NCBI RefSeq assembly: GCF_000731675.1
Contig: NZ_JMIT01000001.1
Span: 1,921,526-1,985,525 of the forward strand
Reading direction: 5' to 3'
DNA from: Pseudomonas capeferrum
Lineage (GTDB): Bacteria > Pseudomonadota > Gammaproteobacteria > Pseudomonadales > Pseudomonadaceae
DNA length: 64,000 bases
The notes beneath the pieces are model-generated. The model worked only from the letters and a program-made list of their open reading frames with translations. It ran no database searches and had not been told where the DNA came from. Positions within the stretch are counted from its first letter, which is position 1, and every line of letters starts with the position of its first letter. A program made the translations under genes and the position numbers. Shown in pieces: positions 45,634 through 53,687 of the stretch.

Positions 45634-45749
45634 GCGTGGAGTCTCCATGACTTGTGAATAAATGATGAACGATCGGTTCGAGACACACGCTGTCGAGAAA
45701 GTTCGAAAAGAAATCAGTTAGAACGCGCAATGCGATGTTTTTAAAAGGT

Positions 45750-45769
45750 ATTTCTGGGGCGCCAGAAAT
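45750..45769. promoter_or_regulatory. 20-bp palindrome between barrel and acyltransferase genes
   Basis: ATTTCTGG, four bases, CCAGAAAT: nine of ten pairs match. It lies in the 260-bp divergent gap, 117 bases from the barrel start and 125 from the other, so it could be an operator for either. Otherwise the gap shows no gene. Confidence 0.35.
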
Positions 45770-45893
45770 TGACGCGCAAGGTAGTTGGTGGGGTGCATGC
45801 CTGAATTCAACCTAAACCGTCATTGCCGGAAACCCGAATAAAGATATAAGATAACATTTCATAACAACACTCCATTCCTACCAGCGACCCCTC

Positions 45894-47060
45894 ATGACCA
45901 GCGCCAGCGCAACCCCCACTCTCCTCACCCAGCGCCTGCAGAGCATCGATGCCCTGCGCGGCCTGGTGATCCTGTTCATGCTCCTGGACCACGTCCGCGA
46001 GACCTTTTTCCTCCATCGCCAGGTCAGCGACCCGATGGCCATCGACGCCACCGACCCATCGCTGTTCTTCAGCCGCACCCTGGCCCACCTGTGTGCGCCG
46101 GTGTTCGTCCTGCTGACTGGCTTGTCGGCCTGGTTGTATGGCGAGAAGTATCAGGGCCGCAGCGACGTCTGCGCCTTCCTGTTCAAGCGCGGGCTGTTTC
46201 TGGTGGTGCTGGAGTTCACCTTGGTCAACTTCGCCTGGACCTTCCAGCTGCCCCCCAGCGTGGTCTACCTGCAGGTGATCTGGGCTATCGGCGTGAGCAT
46301 GATCGCGCTGTCGCTGCTGGTGTGGTTGCCACGTGCGGCGCTGATCGCCCTGGGTGCAATCATCGTCGGTGGCCACAACCTGCTCGACCCCCTGCACTTC
46401 GGCACAGAATCGGCCATGCACGTGCCGTGGGCGATCCTGCATGACCGCGGTTGGCTGGCGTTTTCCGACACCCTGCGCCTGCGCACCTCGTACCCCGTGT
46501 TGCCCTGGATCGGCGTAATCGCCCTGGGTTACGGCCTCGGCCCCTGGTTCGCCCGCAACAGCGATGCAGGTCAACGCCAACACCGGCTGTTGCTGGCCGG
46601 GGCGATCGCGCTGCTCGGCTTTATCGTGCTGCGCATGCTCAACGGCTATGGCGAAGCCCCCTGGAGCGGGTACCCGACGTTGACGCAGACACTGATGAGC
46701 TTCTTCAACATCACCAAGTACCCGCCCAGCTTGCTGTTCCTCGCCCTCACCCTGGGCTGCGGCCTGCTGCTGTTGCGCGGCTTCGAGCGCGTCGGCCAGG
46801 CGCGCTGGATCAGCGCCCTTGCGGTGTACGGCGCAGCACCGATGTTTTTCTACCTGCTGCACCTGTATGTGCTGAAGCTGTTGTACCTGGCCTGCGTCGC
46901 CCTGTTCGGTCACAACCAGGGTGATTATTTCGGCTTCGACGGCATCACCGCGGTGTGGCTGAGTGCCGCGTTGCTGGCCGTGTCGCTGTACCTGCCGGTA
47001 CGCGGGTTCGCCCGTATGAAGGCGCGGCGGCGTGACATCACCTGGCTGAAGTACTTCTGA
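45894..47060 (+). CDS. DUF1624 membrane acyltransferase-like protein
   Basis: A 388-residue inner-membrane protein with about ten membrane segments, of the heparan-alpha-glucosaminide N-acetyltransferase-like (DUF1624) family. The N-terminal SIDALRGLVILFMLLDHVRE is the family signature, with an acidic/His pair that may be catalytic; GPVFVLLTGLSAWLYG-like and YPVLPWIGVIALGYGLGPWF segments follow. It probably moves an acetyl or acyl group across the membrane to an envelope sugar; the substrate is unknown. The cobalamin riboswitch begins about 40 bp after its stop. Confidence 0.88.
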   Translation: MTSASATPTLLTQRLQSIDALRGLVILFMLLDHVRETFFLHRQVSDPMAIDATDPSLFFSRTLAHLCAPVFVLLTGLSAWLYGEKYQGRSDVCAFLFKRGLFLVVLEFTLVNFAWTFQLPPSVVYLQVIWAIGVSMIALSLLVWLPRAALIALGAIIVGGHNLLDPLHFGTESAMHVPWAILHDRGWLAFSDTLRLRTSYPVLPWIGVIALGYGLGPWFARNSDAGQRQHRLLLAGAIALLGFIVLRMLNGYGEAPWSGYPTLTQTLMSFFNITKYPPSLLFLALTLGCGLLLLRGFERVGQARWISALAVYGAAPMFFYLLHLYVLKLLYLACVALFGHNQGDYFGFDGITAVWLSAALLAVSLYLPVRGFARMKARRRDITWLKYF

Positions 47061-47102
47061 AAAGCGTTTTCACCCGGTTGCCTGATGGTCTACCATGCGG
47101 GC

Positions 47103-47268
47103 CGCCGGTTTCCACCACGGAATCAATAGGGAATCCCAGGCCCGTCACCGGGCCAAACGGAACTGCCCCCGCAACTGTAGGTGCCGAGCCTGCTCCATCA
47201 ATGCCACTGGATCAATCCGGGAAGGCTGGAGCCGGGCCATGACGCACCAGTCAGGAGACCTGCCGGCG
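47103..47268 (+). ncRNA. Cobalamin (AdoCbl) riboswitch
   Basis: A typical cobalamin riboswitch in the 349-bp gap. P1 is CGCCGG at 47103-47108 pairing with CCGGCG at 47263-47268. Conserved parts are AATAGGGAA, the ACGGAACTGCCCCCGCAACTG core, the B12 box GCCACTG at 47203-47209, GGGAAGGC, and CAGTCAGGAGACC. A second CCGGCG at 47281-47286 could compete for the P1 strand as part of the switch. It lies 140 bases before the binding-protein start and should lower expression of the whole operon when cobalamin is plentiful. Confidence 0.95.
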
Positions 47269-47409
47269 AAAATCCACCAACCGGCGGGGTGTCCGGGATG
47301 GCCATCTCCACCCGTTTGCGGGTGCTGCCCCCTGCCCTGCGCAAGGGGCATCGGCGATGCCTGTCCGTGCGTTCATGCCGTGAACCATTCGATAGGAGAT
47401 CGCCCCACC

Positions 47410-48420
47410 ATGCTGCCCCGTATAGCCGCCCTGATCGCTGGCCTCGGCCTCACTGGCCTGGCCCAGGCCGCTGCCACCCACTACCCGCTCACGGTCGACA
47501 ACTGCGGCATGCCACAGACCTTCGCCCATGCCCCCGAGCGTGCGGTCACCATCGGCCAGGCCGGCACCGAAATCCTCTATGCACTGGGCCTGGGCCACAC
47601 GCTGGCCGGCACGTCGCTGTGGTTCAACAACGTGCTGCCCGAGTTCAAGGCCATGAACGACAAGGTCGAGCGCCTGGCCGACAACGACCCGAGCTTCGAG
47701 GCTGTGGTGGGCAAGCGTCCGCAGCTGGTGGCGGTGCAATTCGAGTGGATGGTCGGCGCTCAAGGCGTGGTGGGTACCCGCGAACAGTTCGACGAGTTGA
47801 AGATCCCGACCTACCTGTTGCCCTCGGACTGCGAAGGCAAGGACAACCTGGTGGGTGCCGATGGCACCCGCCTGCAGGCATTCCAGGTCGACAGCATCTA
47901 TAAAAGCGTCAGCCAGCTGGCGGAGATCTTCGACGTGCAAGACCGCGGTGCGACGTTGAACGCCGACCTCAAGGGCCGCCTGGACAGCGCCACGGCGCAA
48001 CTGGCCGGCAAGGACCTGTCCAACACCTCGGCACTATTCTGGTTCTCCAGCGCCGACCTGGATATCGACCCCTATGTGGCTGGCCGCCAAGGCGTCGCCG
48101 ACTTCATGCTGCGCACCCTGGGCGTACGCAACGTGGTCGAGTCCACCGAAGAATGGCCGACCGTGGGCTGGGAAACCCTGGCCAAGGCCAACCCGACCTG
48201 GCTGATCATCGCCCGCATGGACCGCCGCCGCTTCCCCGCAGACGACTACCAGAAAAAACTCGAGTTCCTGCACAACGACCCGGTAACCCGCAACATGGAC
48301 GCGGTGAAGCACGACCGCATCATCGTCCTTGACGCCGACGCCATGCAGGCCGGCATCCGCCTGTTCCGAGGCCTGCAGACCCTGTCTGCGGCGTTCGCCA
48401 GCGGTAAAGCGGCACAGTGA
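47410..48420 (+). CDS. BtuF/FecB-like ABC substrate-binding protein
   Basis: A 336-residue periplasmic protein of the siderophore/cobalamin binding family (cluster A-II) with a signal peptide ending in LAQAA. It reads LTVDNCGMPQTFAHAPERAV then TIGQAGTEILYALGLGHTLA, as usual for the first lobe, and TVGWETLAKANPTWLII for the second. The ATG at 47410 follows ATAGGAGATCG. The open frame back to 47095 crosses the riboswitch and is not coding. Being first behind a B12 riboswitch, its ligand is probably a corrinoid or cobalt complex, though family members also take ferric siderophores. Confidence 0.88.
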   Translation: MLPRIAALIAGLGLTGLAQAAATHYPLTVDNCGMPQTFAHAPERAVTIGQAGTEILYALGLGHTLAGTSLWFNNVLPEFKAMNDKVERLADNDPSFEAVVGKRPQLVAVQFEWMVGAQGVVGTREQFDELKIPTYLLPSDCEGKDNLVGADGTRLQAFQVDSIYKSVSQLAEIFDVQDRGATLNADLKGRLDSATAQLAGKDLSNTSALFWFSSADLDIDPYVAGRQGVADFMLRTLGVRNVVESTEEWPTVGWETLAKANPTWLIIARMDRRRFPADDYQKKLEFLHNDPVTRNMDAVKHDRIIVLDADAMQAGIRLFRGLQTLSAAFASGKAAQ

Positions 48421-49436
48421 TGAGCCGCTTGTTGCCTTACAGCGTCCTGGCCTTGGCAGCCCTGTGCGCCGCGCTGCTGGCCGGTACCGCGATCGGCGAG
48501 AGCGACCTGGCGCCGAACGTGGTCTACCAGGTGCTGGCCAATCACCTGTGGCAGGCCGGTTACCCGGTCGACCCGATCGACGCCGGGATCGTCTGGAACT
48601 ACCGCCTGACCCGCACCCTGGTGGCGGCCGCCTGCGGCGCCGGGCTGGCCACGTGCGGGGTGATCCTGCAGGCGCTGCTGCGCAACCCGCTGGCCGAACC
48701 CTACCTGCTGGGGTTGTCCGCTGGCGCCTCGACCGGCGCGGTGCTGGTCGGCCTACTGGGGCTGGGCAGCGTGGCCCTGAGCATGTCAGGCGGTGCCTTC
48801 ATCGGCGCGCTGGCGGCTTTCACGCTGGTGCTGGTGCTAGCCCGCGCTGCCGGGCCGAGCAACAACAATGCTCAGGTGATCCTTGCCGGCATTGCCGGCT
48901 CGCAGCTGTTCACCGCCCTTACCGCCTTTCTCATCACCAAGTCGGCCACCGCCGAGCAAGCACGCGGCATTCTGTTCTGGCTGCTGGGCAACCTCAGCGG
49001 CGTGCGCTGGCCGTCGGTGTGGCTGGCATTGCCGGTGGCGCTGTTCGGGCTGGTGGTGTGCCTGTGGCATCGCCGCGCACTGGATGCCTTTACCTTTGGC
49101 ACCGATTCGGCGGCGTCACTGGGAATCCCGGTGCGGCGTACCCAATTGCTGTTGATCAGTTGCGCCGCGCTGGTGACCGCAGTGATGGTGTCCATCGTCG
49201 GCGCCATCGGCTTTGTCGGGCTGGTGATTCCCCACGCCCTGCGCCTGCTGCTCGGCCCCGGGCATAGCCGCCTGCTGCCGGCCAGCGCCCTGGGTGGGGC
49301 ATTGTTTCTGATCACTGCGGATATCCTGTCGCGCACGCTGATCCCAGGCCAGGTGATCCCGGTGGGCGTGGTCACCGCGCTGATCGGCGCTCCGGTGTTC
49401 GCGCTGATACTGGTCAGCCGACGGGGGCGCCCATGA
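48420..49436 (+). CDS. BtuC/FecCD-family ABC permease
   Basis: A 338-residue permease with about ten membrane segments and FecCD motifs: VWNYRLTRTLVAAACGAGLA, LRNPLAEPYLLGLSAGASTG, SIVGAIGFVGLVIPHALRLL and a late GQVIPVGVVTALIGAPVFALIL. The ATG at 48420 shares a base with the previous stop; its stop overlaps the ATPase start. It forms the channel of the cobalamin-type transporter in this riboswitch operon. Confidence 0.93.
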   Translation: MSRLLPYSVLALAALCAALLAGTAIGESDLAPNVVYQVLANHLWQAGYPVDPIDAGIVWNYRLTRTLVAAACGAGLATCGVILQALLRNPLAEPYLLGLSAGASTGAVLVGLLGLGSVALSMSGGAFIGALAAFTLVLVLARAAGPSNNNAQVILAGIAGSQLFTALTAFLITKSATAEQARGILFWLLGNLSGVRWPSVWLALPVALFGLVVCLWHRRALDAFTFGTDSAASLGIPVRRTQLLLISCAALVTAVMVSIVGAIGFVGLVIPHALRLLLGPGHSRLLPASALGGALFLITADILSRTLIPGQVIPVGVVTALIGAPVFALILVSRRGRP

Positions 49437-50221
49437 CCGTCATGGCCAACCTGCAGATCGCCCCGCTTGCCTGTCAGGGCCTGGGCTTGCAGCTGGGCGG
49501 CAGGAGCGTGCTGCGCGACATCGACCTGGCCGCTATCCAGGGCGAAACGCTGGCCATCGTCGGCCCTAACGGCTCTGGCAAATCGTCCCTGCTAAAACTG
49601 CTGGCGGGCTTGCGCAAGCCTGGCAGTGGCCGTGTCGACCTGCTGGGTGAGCCCCTGGCGCAGCTGCCACGCCGGCGCATTGCCCAGGCCCTGGCACTGG
49701 TCGAGCAGCAGGCGGACACAGCTGATGCGATCAGCGTATACGACGCGGTTGCCCTGGGCCGTACCCCCTGGCTGTCGGCCCTGGCGCCGTTCGCCAGCCA
49801 GGACCGTGCCATCGTCGAGCAGGCCTTGGCCGACCTTGACGCGCTGCACCTGCGCACGCGCCTGTGGCATTCGCTTTCAGGTGGAGAACGCCAGCGTGTG
49901 CACATTGCCCGCGCCCTGGCCCAACGCCCGCAGGTGCTACTGCTCGACGAGCCAACCAACCACCTGGACATCCAGCACCAGTTGAGCCTGCTGCAACAGG
50001 TCCAGGCGCTGTCGGTCACCACCCTGGTGGCCCTGCACGACCTCAACCAGGCGCTGACCTGCGACCGCGTCGCGGTGCTCGACCAAGGCCACCTGGTCGC
50101 CCTCGGCAAGCCGTTCGACGTGCTCACCCCCGAACGCCTGCTGAGTACCTTCGGCGTGCACGCCCACTACCTCACCGACCCCTTCGACGGCGCGCGCATT
50201 CTGCGTTTTCGCGCCCCCTGA
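49433..50221 (+). CDS. BtuD/FecE-family ABC ATP-binding protein
   Basis: A 262-residue ATPase: Walker A VGPNGSGKSS near residue 43, signature LSGGERQRVHIARAL, Walker B VLLLDEPTNHLD, switch ALHDLNQAL. It pairs with the FecCD-type permease. The ATG at 49433 overlaps the permease stop; an ATG at 49442 is possible. Fourth open frame of the operon begins 17 bp after its stop. Confidence 0.93.
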   Translation: MTVMANLQIAPLACQGLGLQLGGRSVLRDIDLAAIQGETLAIVGPNGSGKSSLLKLLAGLRKPGSGRVDLLGEPLAQLPRRRIAQALALVEQQADTADAISVYDAVALGRTPWLSALAPFASQDRAIVEQALADLDALHLRTRLWHSLSGGERQRVHIARALAQRPQVLLLDEPTNHLDIQHQLSLLQQVQALSVTTLVALHDLNQALTCDRVAVLDQGHLVALGKPFDVLTPERLLSTFGVHAHYLTDPFDGARILRFRAP

Positions 50222-50238
50222 ACCAGGAAGTTCCCACC

Positions 50239-50673
50239 ATGCTGTTGCGCCCTGTCGCCCTGCTGCTCGCCAGTACCCTGTTTGCCCCTGCCGTGCTGGC
50301 AGAGGTGCACGAAGTGAAGATGCTCAACCGGGGCACGCAGGGTGCGATGGTCTACGAGCCCGATCACCTGCACATCGCAGCCGGTGACACGGTGCGCTTT
50401 CTGCCGACCATGAGTGGGCATAACGCTGCCAGCGTGCCAGGGTTGCTGCCACAGGGGGCGCAGGCGTTCAAGAGCAAACTGAACCAGCCTTACGAGCACC
50501 AGTTCAGCGTGCCGGGCGTGTACGGCATCCAGTGCATTCCGCACCTGGCGATGGGTATGGTGATGGTCATTCAGGTGGGTGACGCGGCGCCTGCCGAATT
50601 GCCTGCCAACCTACCTGCACGGGCGCAAGCCCGCTTTGCTGCGCAACTGCAGAAGCTGGGGGCTGGGCAATGA
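50239..50673 (+). CDS. Pseudoazurin (type 1 copper protein)
   Basis: A 144-residue cupredoxin with a signal peptide cut after Ala21. In the mature numbering the four copper ligands fall at His40 (SGHNAA), Cys78, His81 and Met86 (CIPHLAMGM), exactly the pseudoazurin positions. The start of the mature part, EVHEVKMLNRGTQG, also matches. Pseudoazurins are periplasmic electron carriers, best known from denitrification. Here the gene sits inside a B12-riboswitch operon, 17 bp after the ATPase and overlapping an OprD-type porin gene, which is an unusual setting. Confidence 0.92.
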   Translation: MLLRPVALLLASTLFAPAVLAEVHEVKMLNRGTQGAMVYEPDHLHIAAGDTVRFLPTMSGHNAASVPGLLPQGAQAFKSKLNQPYEHQFSVPGVYGIQCIPHLAMGMVMVIQVGDAAPAELPANLPARAQARFAAQLQKLGAGQ

Positions 50674-52007
50674 AGCGCCTGTTGTTGGCGCTTCCACTGG
50701 TGGGGCTTACTCCTTTCGCAACGGCTGACTCTGCCCAGTCCAACAGCAAGGGCTTCATTGAAGACGGCAGTTGGAGCCTGCTTAATCGCAGCGTATTCGA
50801 CCAGCGCGATTACCGGCACGGCGGGCGCAACAGCAGTGGCCGCAATGCCTACAAGCCCCGAAGCGAACGCAGCGACAAGGCTGAGGAATGGGCTTACGGG
50901 CTGATGGGCACGTTACAGTCCGGCTTCACCCAGGGCCTGGTTGGCGTCGGTGTCGATGCCCATGCCTACCTGGGCGTACAGCTCGACAGTGGCGGTGGCC
51001 GTGTCGGCAAGGCGCGCCTGCTGGGTGTCGCCAACGATGGGCACCCAAAAAACGAATACAGCCGAGCGGGCGCTGCGCTGAAGGTGCGGGTGTCGAACAC
51101 GGTGCTGTCCTACGGCGAGCAGCGGGTAAAGACCCCGGTGTTCAGTTCGTCCGACAGCCGTTTGCTGCCCGAGACCGCCACCGGCTTTTTCCTCAACAGT
51201 AGCGAGATCGACACGCTCCGGCTGGTCGCCGGCCACTTCAACGAAAGCACGGACCGCAACGCCTCAAGCCACGATCAGGGGTTCGTGGTGAACTACTCCA
51301 ATGGCCGCCAGGGCAACAGCTTCGACCTGGCCGGCGTGGTCTGGAACCCCGGCGCGGCCTTCAACGCCAGCCTGTATACCTCACGTTACGAGGACAGCTG
51401 GAACCAGCACTACCTGGGCAGCACCCTCACCCACGCCCTGGACGAGCGCCGCAGCCTGAGCCTGGACCTCAACCTGTACCGCACCACCGACACCGGCAAG
51501 GCGCTGTCCGGGCGCATCGACAACACCACCTGGAGCCTGGTCTCGCGTTACAACCAGGGGCCGCACGGTTTCAGCCTGGGCTGGCAGCAGGTGGACGGCA
51601 ATACCCCGTTCGACTATGTGACGCGCGGCGCGATCTTCATTGCCAACGCCGTGCAGATGTCGGACTTCAACGCGCCAAACGAGAAATCATGGCAGGCGCG
51701 GTATGACCTGAACATGGGCGCCTACGGGGTGCCGGGTTTGAACCTGACGGCGCTGTATGTGCGCGGGTTCGATATCGATGGCACGCATGTCGACCCCGCT
51801 GGCGGCTATGCGTACCTGGGCTACGGCAAGGGCGGCAAGCATTGGGAGCGCGACCTTGAGGCGCGGTACGTGGTGCAAAGTGGCAAGGCCAAGGGCACCA
51901 CGTTCTCGATTCGCCATAATGCACACCGGGGCAACACGGCGCAGGCGGAGCTCGACGGTGATCAGATTCGCCTGGCAGTCGAGTGGCCGCTGGGGGGCGG
52001 GTTCTGA
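50670..52007 (+). CDS. OprD-family outer-membrane porin
   Basis: A 445-residue OprD-type porin: signal peptide ending in ATAD, then GFIEDGSWSLLNRSVFDQRD, the family start, and EWAYGLMGTLQSGFTQGLVG. Barrel strands continue to the end. OprD members admit amino acids or small organic acids; this one's solute is unknown. The ATG overlaps the pseudoazurin stop, so it is the last coupled gene of the cobalamin-riboswitch operon. It may provide outer-membrane entry for the ligand of the BtuFCD-like transporter in place of a TonB receptor. Confidence 0.92.
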   Translation: MKRLLLALPLVGLTPFATADSAQSNSKGFIEDGSWSLLNRSVFDQRDYRHGGRNSSGRNAYKPRSERSDKAEEWAYGLMGTLQSGFTQGLVGVGVDAHAYLGVQLDSGGGRVGKARLLGVANDGHPKNEYSRAGAALKVRVSNTVLSYGEQRVKTPVFSSSDSRLLPETATGFFLNSSEIDTLRLVAGHFNESTDRNASSHDQGFVVNYSNGRQGNSFDLAGVVWNPGAAFNASLYTSRYEDSWNQHYLGSTLTHALDERRSLSLDLNLYRTTDTGKALSGRIDNTTWSLVSRYNQGPHGFSLGWQQVDGNTPFDYVTRGAIFIANAVQMSDFNAPNEKSWQARYDLNMGAYGVPGLNLTALYVRGFDIDGTHVDPAGGYAYLGYGKGGKHWERDLEARYVVQSGKAKGTTFSIRHNAHRGNTAQAELDGDQIRLAVEWPLGGGF

Positions 52008-52031
52008 CACGCCTCGAAGCAGCTCCCAGGG

Positions 52032-52355
52032 TCAAGGTGCCGCAGCGGATTGCGCCTGCAACCCCCACTCGGCCTTTTCCTGCGCCGTCATCGACACAAG
52101 CACTTCGGCAAACGTCTGGCCCAACTCTGCGCTGACATTGCCGAATGCCTTGTAGTTGGTCAGCAGGTAGCGCTTCACGGTCCTGGGCCAACGCCCTTCC
52201 TTGTGCGCCGTATTGATGATGCCCTTGGCGTCGTGGCGCGTGGCACCCCGCCACAAGTCCATCAGCCTGTTTTCGAAGTGGCCGAATGACCATAGGTCCC
52301 TACGGTCTTCGAATTCATCGAGCAGTTTGAGCTTGTACAAGGCCATGTGTGGCAT
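52032..52355 (-). CDS. Uncharacterised small protein
   Basis: A 107-residue soluble protein (MPHMALYKLKLLDEFEDRRD at the start, then WSFGHFENRLMDLW, HKEGRWPRTVKRYLLTNYKA). The ATG at 52355 has GGGAG before it; the frame is open to 52619 but that part looks non-coding. The sequence is charged, with mixed helix content. I do not recognise a family. Monocistronic, convergent with the OprD gene. Confidence 0.6.
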   Translation of the reverse strand: MPHMALYKLKLLDEFEDRRDLWSFGHFENRLMDLWRGATRHDAKGIINTAHKEGRWPRTVKRYLLTNYKAFGNVSAELGQTFAEVLVSMTAQEKAEWGLQAQSAAAP

Positions 52356-52486
52356 CGGCGATTCTCCCGCTTGTGCATTGTCGAGCTGTGAGCGGGAAGG
52401 TAAGCAAGCTGGCGTGCTTTTGAAATGAACGCGTTGAGCACAGCAGAACGCCAGCTGTAGGGGGTTTCTGAACGGATACGCGCAGC

Positions 52487-52984
52487 TCATGCCAGCTGCA
52501 ATTGCATATGGGTGGTTTGCCAGATTGGGTCCTGCTCCACATCGATCACCGCGAACCCTTGGCGCTGCCAGAACGTAATCGCTCCCGGCAGAAACGGGTG
52601 CGTGTGCAGGTACAGGCACTCGACGCCCGCCTGCTCGGCCGCCTGGCGCAACGTGGCGAACAACGCCGCGGCCAGCCCATGCCGGCGATACGCCGGCAAG
52701 ACGAACAGGCGCACCACCTCGACCACGTGCATGCGCTGATACGCAAGCTGGGCAAAGCGATGGTCATAGGGGACATAGCCAATCACCGCCACCAGCCGGC
52801 CCTGATCGCGGGCTTCGAGGAACACGCCTTCGCCGTCCAGGTAGGTCTCGGCAAAACGCGCCAAGTCATTGGGCAACGGTGCAGCGGCGAGCAGGGGGAA
52901 GAGCTCGCGGCGGGCGCTGTCGACGAAAGCCACGACTTCGTCGATGGCTGCCTGCGGGACGGCTTGGATGATCCAGTTCGGCAT
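52487..52984 (-). CDS. GNAT-family N-acetyltransferase
   Basis: A 165-residue acetyltransferase. The acetyl-CoA region is VVRLFVLPAYRRHGLAAALF, followed by VECLYLHTHPFLPGAITFWQ and a final beta segment. The start at 52984 (MPNWIIQAVP) is chosen; a frame open to 53116 has no supported start. It is divergent from the lipoprotein at 53115. The substrate is unknown. Confidence 0.88.
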   Translation of the reverse strand: MPNWIIQAVPQAAIDEVVAFVDSARRELFPLLAAAPLPNDLARFAETYLDGEGVFLEARDQGRLVAVIGYVPYDHRFAQLAYQRMHVVEVVRLFVLPAYRRHGLAAALFATLRQAAEQAGVECLYLHTHPFLPGAITFWQRQGFAVIDVEQDPIWQTTHMQLQLA

Positions 52985-53114
52985 GTGGGCAAAGGCTTTG
53001 GGAGTGAGGGCAAAGGTTCTACCGCAGCGGGCCGCCCCTGGCAAATTCAGGGGTCGTCGCGGTCTGGCCGACCTCGCTATAATCCGAGGTCTTGACCGCC
53101 CACCAGGCCATTCC

Positions 53115-53600
53115 ATGCCCCGCTTCCAGACGTTGCTGCTGCCACTGCTATTGACCGCGGCCCTCGCCGCCTGCGACCAGAAACCCTCTCGCGAAGAACA
53201 GATACTGGCGCAACTGCCACTGCAGGACGCCTATGAGCACAACATCGACCGCATGGCGGCGCTGCTGTCACGCCGCTACCCGCAAGTGCCCGAAGCGAGC
53301 ATCCGGGATGTCCTGCGCAAGCACCTGACGGTCGACGACCAGCGCCAGGACTTGTTCAAGCTCTACAGCGAGAAGAACTTCAGCGACGCCGAATTCGCCA
53401 GCATCGTCGAAGCCATGCAGGACCCAGCCAAGGCCCGCGCCATGGAAGACACCGAGGCTGGCAAACGCCTGAGCGAGAAGCTGACCGCCCTGATGCGCGA
53501 AACCGCCCGTGACGCGAAGGTACAGGCACTGGTCGAGCAGCGCATGCAAGACGTCGAGAATGAGCTGGATGCACTGGCAAAGGAAAAGTCAGGTTCCTGA
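53115..53600 (+). CDS. Small helical lipoprotein
   Basis: A 161-residue lipoprotein with signal LLLPLLLTAALAAC, so the lipid-bound cysteine is residue 20. The mature protein is helical and charged (DAYEHNIDRMAALLSRRYPQ, LVEQRMQDVENELDAL), rather like a DUF2059-type periplasmic helical bundle, but I cannot assign the family. It precedes the diguanylate cyclase on the same strand by 87 bp. Confidence 0.75.
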   Translation: MPRFQTLLLPLLLTAALAACDQKPSREEQILAQLPLQDAYEHNIDRMAALLSRRYPQVPEASIRDVLRKHLTVDDQRQDLFKLYSEKNFSDAEFASIVEAMQDPAKARAMEDTEAGKRLSEKLTALMRETARDAKVQALVEQRMQDVENELDALAKEKSGS

Positions 53601-53687
53601 TCGACGTTACACGCGGCTGCGGCGACAATAGCCCACTACACCTATAAAAAGCAGGGTTACTCCCTTTTCGTACCAGCGAGGTCAGGA

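Noticed and set aside
47095..47409. N-terminal extension of the BtuF-like protein back to 47095
   Set aside because: This stretch is the cobalamin riboswitch; the signal peptide and ribosome site place the start at 47410.
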